Positions 28,301-33,997 of a DNA stretch of 64,000 nt are shown in pieces. The notes under the pieces are model-generated. The model was given only the letters and a program-made list of their open reading frames with translations, did no database searches and was not told the origin of the DNA. Position 1 is the first letter of the stretch; the number at the start of each line of letters is the position of its first letter. Source of the stretch: Zoogloea sp016790385. GTDB taxonomy: Bacteria > Pseudomonadota > Gammaproteobacteria > Burkholderiales > Rhodocyclaceae. Both the position numbers and the translations under genes were made by a program. The stretch lies in assembly GCF_041916735.1 (NCBI RefSeq), contig NZ_JAYRYY010000001.1; one strand, 5' to 3'.

Positions 28301-31300
28301 GGATGGTGATGGTCAGGCCGGTGTTGGCCAGTTCGCTGCCGCCGTAGAGCACGCCACCATTCTTCTTGATTTCGCTGGGGTTGGTGATGAAGATCCGGGG
28401 GGCGATGGCGTCGTGGGTGTAGCTGGTATTCGTGGTGCTGACGCTGGTGCCGCTGAGGCTCGCGGTGAGGGTGAGGGTGGTGCTGTCGAGGCTGCCGATG
28501 TCGCTGGTGCTGAGAGACCAGTGGCCGCCGCCGTCCACACGGATGGCAGCGTAGTCGAAGCTGTTGCCGTTGGCGTCGGTGATGACGAGGTGCACCGTGA
28601 AGCCGACCGCGGCCGTGCCGCTGATGGTCACGGCGTTATCCTCGGTCATGTTGATGTAGGTGTCGGCGTTGTTGACCTGGGCGTTGGCATCCGTCACCGC
28701 CGTGCTGGTGACACTGACTATGGTGATGGTGGGGGTGCTGATGGTGAGCACCTGGGTGTCCTCGGCCTGGCTGTTGGCGTCGGTGGCGCGCACGCCCGTG
28801 GGGCCAATGAAGCCGCCGGTGGGCACCGTGCCGGAGATCGGGGTGGCGCTGCCGGTGTCCAGGGTCCAGTTGCCGCCGCCGTCGGGGGTGACCGAGTAGG
28901 TGACCGCGTCCGACAGGTTGCCGTCGTTGTTGGGGTCGAGCCGGATGATGACGTAGCCGCCGGCGTTGGCCGAGCTGCCGGTGAGGACGGGCGTGGTGTC
29001 GCTGCCGCTGGCGGTGGCGCCGCCGCTGATGTCGACGCTGACGGTCGGGGGAGCGTTGCTGATGGTGAGCTCGCCGGTGGTGGTGTCGCTGACGCTGCTG
29101 CCACGGCTCACTGTGGCAATCACTTCGTAGGGGGTGGCGCTCGGGCTGAGGGCGTTGGTGACGCTGACCGACCAGGTGTTGCCGGTTACGCTGGGGGTGT
29201 AGGCCACGCCATCAACGCTAACCGTGAGGGTGTCGCCGGCGAGGTTGGTCCAGGTGCCGGTGACGACCGGGGTGGTGTTGCTGGTGGTTTGGGCGTTGAC
29301 GGTGGGTGGGTTGAGCTCTACCGCGCTGGCGGTGTTGCCGGCGGCGTCGGTGGCGCTTACGGTGACCTTGCTGTAGCTCACCAGACCACCAGGTGGCAGG
29401 CTTCCGGATACCGGAGCGGTGGCGGAAAGGTCGAGGGACCACAGGCCGCCGGCCGCAACAACCCGGTAGATCAGGTTGTTGGTGGTGCCCGGGTCGTTGT
29501 CGGGGTCGATGGTGACGGTGATCAGGCTGCCATCGGGCAGGTCGGTGGTGCCCTGTAGCGTGGGCGTGCCCGACAGGGCCGTGGCCGGCGAGGCGATGGT
29601 GATCTGGGGCGGCAGGGTGTCGAAGGCCTGGGTGGCACTGCCGGCGGCGGTGGGCAGGTTGCCCACCAGGCTGCGGGCGGCGTCGGTGCCTACATCCACC
29701 TGGATGGTGCCGCTGGCGGTACCGGCGGCAGGGGTGACGACCAGGGTGTAGGTGTCGGCGTCCAGCTGGCTGAACAGGCCAGCACTGCCACCGCTCACGC
29801 TGATGTCGTCCACGGTGAAGCCGGTGACACCCTCGGAGAACTGGAAGGTGAAGGTGACCGGGCCGTTGGCGATGCCGGGAGCGTTGTCGGTGATGTCGAG
29901 GCGGGTCGAGGCGGCAACGGGGGCGCTGGCCGTCATCTCGGCGGTGAATGCGCCCAGGGCGGCAAAGGTGGCGTTCTTGTCGTAAGCGGCGCCCACGCCG
30001 TTGAGGTCGCCGTTGATGGGGCCGGGTTGGGTCTGGGTAAAGGAAACGTAGCGGACCGCTGTGTCCTTGGTGAAGCCGGGCAGGCCTGCGGCGCCGCGCG
30101 GGCCATAGACGCCGCTGCGGTCTACCGGAGAGGGTTTGGCGAGCACCGCGGCGATATCGGCCAGGGGCACGCGCCAGCTGATGAAGACGTCACGCTTGCC
30201 GTCGCCGGTGAGGTCGGTGGCGGTGCCCGTGGCCGGGTTGACGGTGGAGGGGCCGTAGTGGGGGTCGTTCACTGCCGAGACCGCGTCCACCGAGTAGTTG
30301 GACGGGCTGAAGGCATACACGCCGTTATTGGGCAGCCAGCCGGTGGGCAGGGGCGATGTGCTGGTGGTGTTGGGGGAGATGTTGGCTCCCGTACCCGGAT
30401 CGAGCAGGCGCACGGCGCGGGTGTTGTTGCGGCCGTCCACCGACATGAAGAGGTCGACCCGCCCGTCACCGTTGGCGTCCATGCCGACGATGGCAACACC
30501 GGAGAAGTCGGTGTCGCTGGTGGGGTTGTCGATGCGCATGCGGAAATACAGGTAATCGTTGGCGGTGCCGGCCGTGCCGTTGTCGCTGTAGGCCGTGTAG
30601 AGGGAGCCGTGGGTGGTGTCACCGATGATGTCGGTGTCGGCGGCGCCGGCCTGGCTGTCAGCGTCCGGATCGCGCATGGCGCCAAACATGATGGCGGTCC
30701 AGCCGCTGGCACCCGACAGGCTTACGGTGGCCAGGCGGGCGTCGTAGGCCTCAATGCCCGCGGCGGTCAGGAAGATGTCCGTTTCGATCGGGCCGGAGGC
30801 GTACTCCAGCTGCCAGTCGCCCCCGTGGGCGGCAGCGCCGGTGGTGTCGCTGGAGGCGGCGACGTCGGCGCCGGTGGCGGTGGAGAGCTGATCGGCCAGG
30901 GTGCGGCCCTGGGTGCCCGCCGCCACGTCGCAGCCGTAGATCAGGATGTCGGCGGTGCTGGCGAGGTGGGCGCGCCAGCTGGCCACCTCGGCGTTACGCT
31001 CGCTGAGGGTGTCGGTGTCGAGGGGCGTGTTGCCCAGGATGATCAGGCCGTCGGCGCCATGGGACACCAGGTGAAGGGCGGTGATGCCGCTGCGCCCGCT
31101 GAGCACGGCGTTGATCTGGTCGAGGCCGTCCCGCTCCGGGTCGAGCAGGACGACTTCCACGCCCGCCCGCACATTGCCGGCGAGCTTCTGCCAGTCGGGC
31201 GTGGAGGTGGTGATGAAGACGATCTCGGTGGCCAGGGGCGTGCTCGGGGGAGCGTCGGTGGCGGGCTCGGAGGTGCTGTCCCGGGTTTCCCGGGTGCTGG

Positions 31301-31445
31301 CGTCTGCCGCTGCGGCGTCCAGGGCGACCTGGGCTGCCGTATCGACGGCTGCTCCATCGAACATCAGGCGGGGTTCAAGCGCCATGGGGCGCAGGGGCGC
31401 GCGCTTGATGGGCTGGCGGGAACGGGGAAGGACGAACCGGGGCAT
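22299..31445 (-). CDS. Giant LEPR/DUF4347 surface protein with Ig-like and cadherin-like repeats
   Basis: 3,048 residues from the ATG at 31445, preceded by AGGAG at good spacing. There is no Sec signal; residues 1-30 are basic and hold the motif LEPRLMFDGAA, shared by secreted giant proteins. DUF4347 spans about 73-232 with His129 (LVSHG) and Cys172 (YGCDVA), the arrangement of clan CD peptidases. A calcium-type loop DANGDGRVD is near 323. Many bacterial Ig-like repeats (FSEGVTGFTVDDI, about 500-1900) and cadherin- or CSHG-like modules (about 1990-2600) follow. A Pro-rich linker lies near 2800, a He_PIG-like module near 2890-2985, and the tail is basic. No RTX repeats, LPXTG or autotransporter barrel are seen. 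Probably a large adhesin or biofilm protein. Confidence 0.88.
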   Translation of the reverse strand: MPRFVLPRSRQPIKRAPLRPMALEPRLMFDGAAVDTAAQVALDAAAADASTRETRDSTSEPATDAPPSTPLATEIVFITTSTPDWQKLAGNVRAGVEVVLLDPERDGLDQINAVLSGRSGITALHLVSHGADGLIILGNTPLDTDTLSERNAEVASWRAHLASTADILIYGCDVAAGTQGRTLADQLSTATGADVAASSDTTGAAAHGGDWQLEYASGPIETDIFLTAAGIEAYDARLATVSLSGASGWTAIMFGAMRDPDADSQAGAADTDIIGDTTHGSLYTAYSDNGTAGTANDYLYFRMRIDNPTSDTDFSGVAIVGMDANGDGRVDLFMSVDGRNNTRAVRLLDPGTGANISPNTTSTSPLPTGWLPNNGVYAFSPSNYSVDAVSAVNDPHYGPSTVNPATGTATDLTGDGKRDVFISWRVPLADIAAVLAKPSPVDRSGVYGPRGAAGLPGFTKDTAVRYVSFTQTQPGPINGDLNGVGAAYDKNATFAALGAFTAEMTASAPVAASTRLDITDNAPGIANGPVTFTFQFSEGVTGFTVDDISVSGGSAGLFSQLDADTYTLVVTPAAGTASGTIQVDVGTDAARSLVGNLPTAAGSATQAFDTLPPQITIASPATALSGTPTLQGTTDLPDGSLITVTIDPDNDPGTTNNLIYRVVAAGGLWSLDLSATAPVSGSLPPGGLVSYSKVTVSATDAAGNTASAVELNPPTVNAQTTSNTTPVVTGTWTNLAGDTLTVSVDGVAYTPSVTGNTWSVSVTNALSPSATPYEVIATVSRGSSVSDTTTGELTISNAPPTVSVDISGGATASGSDTTPVLTGSSANAGGYVIIRLDPNNDGNLSDAVTYSVTPDGGGNWTLDTGSATPISGTVPTGGFIGPTGVRATDANSQAEDTQVLTISTPTITIVSVTSTAVTDANAQVNNADTYINMTEDNAVTISGTAAVGFTVHLVITDANGNSFDYAAIRVDGGGHWSLSTSDIGSLDSTTLTLTASLSGTSVSTTNTSYTHDAIAPRIFITNPSEIKKNGGVLYGGSELANTGLTITIRNDTDTTTVGTWTTTTNASGDWSVTTSGNLVSGASGNIIIRVAPTTAPATDVAKNIVGTAQVTQYVAANAVTSSIAIGTIAGDNTITVNEIGSGLAITGTTTLAGSGTVTLAVDDGDAGTGANFTATGSYSGGTWTVNLSKAQIQSLLNGQLTVTASAQDTSASPAITISDVALPTLSLLTPTLDITDDTPGSAAGPVTFTFQFSEGVSGFTVDDITVTNGSKGSFSSIDADTYTLVVTPDADSSGDIGVTVASHVATGTSTGRGNADASATQPFNTTVAAAAPSLTINADALATSRSPVITGTTNLPAGAPIVVSIDPDNDPGTANSLSYAATARNDGTWSVDTASATPTSGSLPADGLTPWARITATATNAYGNSTTVTALDIPAVTPTLSNSSTATVTGTWTNLPGDTLAVLINGTTYSVGNGNLSITGNTWSLTTVPLADGTYHVTATVSRSGPDSRTDLSTQELVIDTVATVDITGGPSILTGDTTPVISGSTSGMPAGTLLTLEIDTDNNSSYDLIYQTTIAPDGSWTVDTGSLAPTSGALPEGGLGGITPVRATATDPAGNQGIDTQTLNIDRTPPEIAFTSGNRTPTDQPLITGTTDLAAGSTITLEIDPDNIPGGPTYLYTAIVQPDGTWRVDTANPGANGGSGPTQSYPPGSTLGLVATATDPAGNSASAARPLVIDANAPTVTVSEPLDWSGTPDGVLDATEDDSVVVRGITTGLADGKTLSVAITDGVTTLYDTATVSGNSWSLASLNLSSLAAGPITVTATHTDDGGNTYADTATINHVRNAVVSIDAISEDTGEVADFITRDDSISIQGTATPGATVNVLIKDANDIVVASFSVPADAGSGGWSTPTTGLPAGTYTLDAEVGGQHALRSMTIVAATAPLLTGSSPADNATGVAVDANLSLSFDRNVRPGSGIVSLYRASDDSLVESYNVSTGLGSLTDSNGAPLGHIAFAGNSLTLNPGTDLDAGTLYYIRVDAGAVIDQAGNAYAGIADSTTVDFRTAGGANQAPVIATSGGSTSFIEGADTASTPVVVDAGLTVSDADNTTLAGATVSLTGNFQSGQDVLAFTNVSNTTMGNISASYDSGTGVLTLSSAGATATLAQWQTALRSVTYTNTSDTPATSSRTVSFSVDDGTDSSTAVTRLVTLTAANDSPAITAPASIGVTEDVSSAITGISLSDPDAGGASVSVTLSVASGSLSAVSGGGVTVGGTASALVLSGSIGNINSFIAGSNVSFLTASNATADVVLNIAVDDNGNTGSGGARTDSATVTLSVTADNDPPVATASTGNAAFVAGASAVQVDDGITVADVDNTTLASATVSLTGNFQSGQDVLAFTNVGNTTMGNISASYDSGTGVLTLTSAGATATLAQWQAALRSVTYDNIAGSPSTAPRTISFQLSDGSASSNSVSRVLTVDVPPPLPVAPQITGPSGGRGAATSATAIPENTLPVTTFTATESVSWSLAGSDAARFSIDASGALHFVSAPDFETPLDVGDGAANNTYVVEVRATDGDGNVATQTVTVSVTDVQEATAPTQTVLIDRMDKDSGASDNDFITADGSAGRGVAGRLSAPLAPDEVVELSFDGGQTWTLATVTGTTWTATDPNAHADSWTLQARVSNPGANLSGPASTRSVTLDTTPPAAPTVDPLSTTLLTPTLTGTAEVSPGERLSVSIDGRTYTDGDGHLSFSGGRWTLQLPADVPLTPGVHSVEARITDLAGNSSADTSRDELVINDVPPPRQQQPLPEPQPIVPPPPLTPPPTPSLTPTVTPPAAPTVLAAQDPVRNDPMGDQQLSNLRQLADDALGDFGIRTRSEGFPIVVLRSDASGGGAAAAGATLLVNRGIPDTVIEERGRQFEVPIPNDAFAHSRQDAIISLTVTRSNGAPLPGWLQFDPRMGLFRGTPPAGFSGEVEIRVIARDQNGNQVEVIFRIRVGGDGRLTRSTSLAPAADGTDKPARPGFSAQLKQAGHGGQSAERDRLVAQARALAARKATLPV
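24135..24344 (-). repeat. 210-bp repeat, copy 2 (in coding order) within the giant adhesin gene
   Basis: This segment matches 24933-25142 with about 7 differences in 210 bases counted by eye. It encodes the module with GNFQSGQDVLAFTNV and TMGNISASYDSGTGVL. The 798-bp period is a multiple of three, so the frame is kept. Such close identity suggests recent duplication or gene conversion between modules. Confidence 0.9.
24933..25142 (-). repeat. 210-bp repeat, copy 1 (in coding order) within the giant adhesin gene
   Basis: Partner of 24135-24344 (see that entry). It encodes the same cadherin-like module at about residues 2101-2171 of the giant protein. Confidence 0.9.
27583..27749 (-). repeat. 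Diverged Ig-like module repeat, copy 2
   Basis: About 167 bp resembling 29731-29897, encoding PVTFTFQFSEGVSGFTVDDI and ADTYTLVVTP. The copies have drifted at the DNA level but the protein module is well conserved, consistent with older duplication. Confidence 0.75.
29731..29897 (-). repeat. Diverged Ig-like module repeat, copy 1
   Basis: Partner of 27583-27749, 2,148 bp away (in frame), near residues 516-571 of the giant protein. Confidence 0.75.
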
Positions 31446-31482
31446 GACTGCGCTCCTGACGGAATTCTGGGGGCGGGCCCGC

Positions 31483-32259
31483 TCAGCGGGCCGGCGGGGC
31501 AAGCAGCACGCGGCCGCTCATGCCGGCGATCAGCTCTGGAAAGTGGCCGTCAATCACTGCGGCAACGGTGACGGACTGGCTGACCGGATCGATGCGGGCA
31601 CCAAGTCGGGTGACCCTGGCCGGGTAGCTCTGGCCGTTTTCATCAATGGCGACCTTGAAGCCCTGGCCCACTTTGAGCCAGGCCAGCCACTTGGACGGCA
31701 CGATGAAGTCCAGGTCGAGGCTGCTGTCGTCGAGGATCTCGAGGAGCGCCTGCCCGGGCTGCACGAACTGCTGCTCGCGGGCTTTCTGTTCGGCGACGCG
31801 GCCCGAGAAGGGCGCAGTGATGCGACATTTGGCGAGGGTGGCGTTGGCGTAGTCCAGCTCGGCCCGGGCCTTGAGTGTGCTCTGCTCAGAGGTGGCGTAC
31901 TCGAGCTTGCCAACGGCGTCGAGTTCCTGGAGGCGCTTGTTGACCGCGTGGGTCTTTTGGGCACCGTCGAGTTCGGCCTGGGCGCGGGCACGTTGGGCCT
32001 GTTGCAGGGAGCAGTCGAGGCTGACCAGCATCTGCCCCGATTTGAACGACTGGCCGGGCTTGACCGTGATGCGGCTGATCTTGGCGCCGATCTCGGCGGC
32101 CAGGGTGGTGTAGTTGCGGGGCGCCAGCTGGGCGCGGATGTCCTGCTGCTCGAGCGACAGGGCCGCCGGCTTGGCCGGGGCCGGCCGGGGCGGCGGCGGG
32201 GTCTGGGCGATGGCAGCGCCGCTGACGAGCAGGGCGGCAACCCATGCGTGGCGCCTCAT
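31483..32259 (-). CDS. Periplasmic adaptor protein (HlyD/RND-adaptor family, short)
   Basis: 258 residues with a cleavable signal peptide (WVAALLVSGAAIAQ) and a Pro-rich linker. The first lipoyl half contains YTTLAAEIGAKISRITVKPGQSFKSGQML, a helical hairpin lies at about 85-145, and the second lipoyl half is CRITAPFSGRVAEQKAREQQFVQPGQALLEI. It ends soon after the barrel domain with no membrane-proximal domain, so it is shorter than MexA-type adaptors. Its start overlaps the TolC-like gene by 4 nt and the giant gene follows after 37 nt, so it belongs to the same export cassette. Confidence 0.88.
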   Translation of the reverse strand: MRRHAWVAALLVSGAAIAQTPPPPRPAPAKPAALSLEQQDIRAQLAPRNYTTLAAEIGAKISRITVKPGQSFKSGQMLVSLDCSLQQAQRARAQAELDGAQKTHAVNKRLQELDAVGKLEYATSEQSTLKARAELDYANATLAKCRITAPFSGRVAEQKAREQQFVQPGQALLEILDDSSLDLDFIVPSKWLAWLKVGQGFKVAIDENGQSYPARVTRLGARIDPVSQSVTVAAVIDGHFPELIAGMSGRVLLAPPAR

Positions 32260-33809
32260 CGGGTGCCTGCTTCTGTCGCGGCGGCCAGGGGGGCGGGCAG
32301 CCTGAAGCTCTGCCAGTCCTGGAGCGAGCGGTCCATCTGCCGGGTCAGATCCTCAAGGGAGATGTCGTTGAGGCTGGCGACATCGGGCTCGAGGCCCAGG
32401 GTTGTTTGCAGGCGCCCGGAGGCGGCGTGCATGTTGGAGAGCGCCTGGTAGCGGCGGAGCAGGGACAGGATGGCGGTGGTGCGGCTGGAGATCTGGTACA
32501 GGCGGCCGTCCTTTTCGGCGGCGGCGGTGGCGTGGGCGAGTTTGTACATGCGGCTGTCCACCCCCCAGATGCTGTCGGCCCGGTGGTACTGGAGGCGGGC
32601 GCCCTCGTATTGGTGCAGGGCCAGATGCACCTGGGTGACAACCGCCATCTGCACGGCCATGCGGCGGAACTCGGTGAGCTGTTCGCCCTTCTCGGAGAGA
32701 TCCTTGACGGCCGGTGCCGACAGCAGGTTGAAGAGGTTCCAGCTGACCCGGACGCCGCCTTCGCGCCAGTCGTTGTTGATGAGGTAGCTGTTGGTGTCGC
32801 CCCGGTAGCCGTAGTTGAAGCTCACGCCAGGCAGCAGCTTGAGCAGGCTCTTGCGGGTTTCGGCAGCGGCGATGCGCACGTTGTAATGCTGCTCACGCAG
32901 ATCGGCGTTGTTGCCGATGGCGATCTCCTCGAGCCGTTCGGCCGGTGTGTTGATGGGTGCCAGGGCCAGATCTCCGGTGGGTTCCACCAGGGTGTATTCC
33001 TGGCCGGGGGGCAGGTTGAGGAGCCCGGTCAGCTCAACTCGGGCGAGGGACAGCTCCTGCTCGATGCTTTCGAGGGTGCGCAGGTTTTCCAGCAGGGCGC
33101 GCTGGTAGCGCAGGGCCTCGGCGGGGGACTTGACCCGCTCGCTCTCGAGAATCTCGGCTTTCTTGAGGGCGTCCTCGGCTTCGGTGAGGGTTGCGCGTAC
33201 CTCATCCCGCAGCTTCTGGGCGCTGACGGCACGCCAGTAGGTGGCCCGCACGGTCTGGATCAGCTGGTGGGTCGCCTTGCGCCGCCGTTCGGTGGCAATC
33301 AGCACCCGGTCGGCCTGCTGCATGGCGTTGTAATACGAGAGGCCGAAATCCAGGATGTTCCAGGCGATGCCGAACTCGGTCATCGTGTGGGATTTGTCGG
33401 AAGAGATGTAGGGGTTGGCCAGGGAAGGCTGGCCGGTGACGGAATCCACCGCCCGGGCGACGTTGTAGCGGTCTCGGCTGCTGTAGTCGGCACCGGCCAC
33501 GAGGCGGGGCAGCAGGTCGAAGCGGGCCACGTCGAGTTGACCCACCGAATAGGCCTGCTCCATCAGGCGCATGCGGTGATCCAGGTTGTACTTGAGACCC
33601 CGGGCGATGGCCTCCGACAGGGTCAGGGGCCCCTTCAGGGGGGGCGTTTCGGCCGCACTCCGGGAGGCGTCGGCAGCCGCGGCTTGACGGATTTCCTCGG
33701 TGCCGAGAGGCTTGGGAGTGATGGCGCAGCCGCTGCCGACAAATACAGTGGCGAGGGCAAGACCGGCGGCGGACAATGAACTTTTGCGGAAGGAGGAAGT
33801 CCTGTTCAT
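32256..33809 (-). CDS. TolC-family outer-membrane channel lipoprotein
   Basis: 517 residues. The signal peptide ends in FVGSGC, a lipobox, so the protein should be lipid-anchored as in the OprM-like branch. Two TolC-type halves with long coiled-coil helices are visible (SEAIARGLKYNLDHRMRLMEQAY; LEEIAIGNNADLREQHYNVRIAAAETRKSLL). It would form the outer-membrane duct for the adaptor proteins encoded after it. It is the first gene of the leftward cassette, so the operon promoter should lie in 33810-33997. Confidence 0.9.
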   Translation of the reverse strand: MNRTSSFRKSSLSAAGLALATVFVGSGCAITPKPLGTEEIRQAAAADASRSAAETPPLKGPLTLSEAIARGLKYNLDHRMRLMEQAYSVGQLDVARFDLLPRLVAGADYSSRDRYNVARAVDSVTGQPSLANPYISSDKSHTMTEFGIAWNILDFGLSYYNAMQQADRVLIATERRRKATHQLIQTVRATYWRAVSAQKLRDEVRATLTEAEDALKKAEILESERVKSPAEALRYQRALLENLRTLESIEQELSLARVELTGLLNLPPGQEYTLVEPTGDLALAPINTPAERLEEIAIGNNADLREQHYNVRIAAAETRKSLLKLLPGVSFNYGYRGDTNSYLINNDWREGGVRVSWNLFNLLSAPAVKDLSEKGEQLTEFRRMAVQMAVVTQVHLALHQYEGARLQYHRADSIWGVDSRMYKLAHATAAAEKDGRLYQISSRTTAILSLLRRYQALSNMHAASGRLQTTLGLEPDVASLNDISLEDLTRQMDRSLQDWQSFRLPAPLAAATEAGTR

Positions 33810-33997
33810 GGCGTGTTTACGGGCTGGTGGTAGGGTAGATGGCTCCTGAACCCGCTCTCGCAGCCGATTTCCCGAGCCTTCTCATGAATTTCTCGTGGCT
33901 ATTACGACGGCCCCGGAGCCTTCTTTAGTTCTTCTGGGCTACCGCAATGTCTGTGCCTTGCTAGCCATTCAATTCAGCCCGAAGTCATACTGCGCTT
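33810..33997. other. Divergent intergenic region upstream of the export cassette
   Basis: 188 bp between two divergently transcribed genes. It must hold promoters for the leftward cassette and for the rightward Gcr-type gene. It is less GC-rich than its surroundings, with pyrimidine-rich stretches near 33920, but no hexamer pair with correct spacing stands out. Confidence 0.4.

Noticed and set aside
22299..31445. A classical RTX type I substrate
   Set aside because: No GGxGxDxxx nonapeptide repeats, and the C-terminus is basic, not the usual acidic secretion signal.
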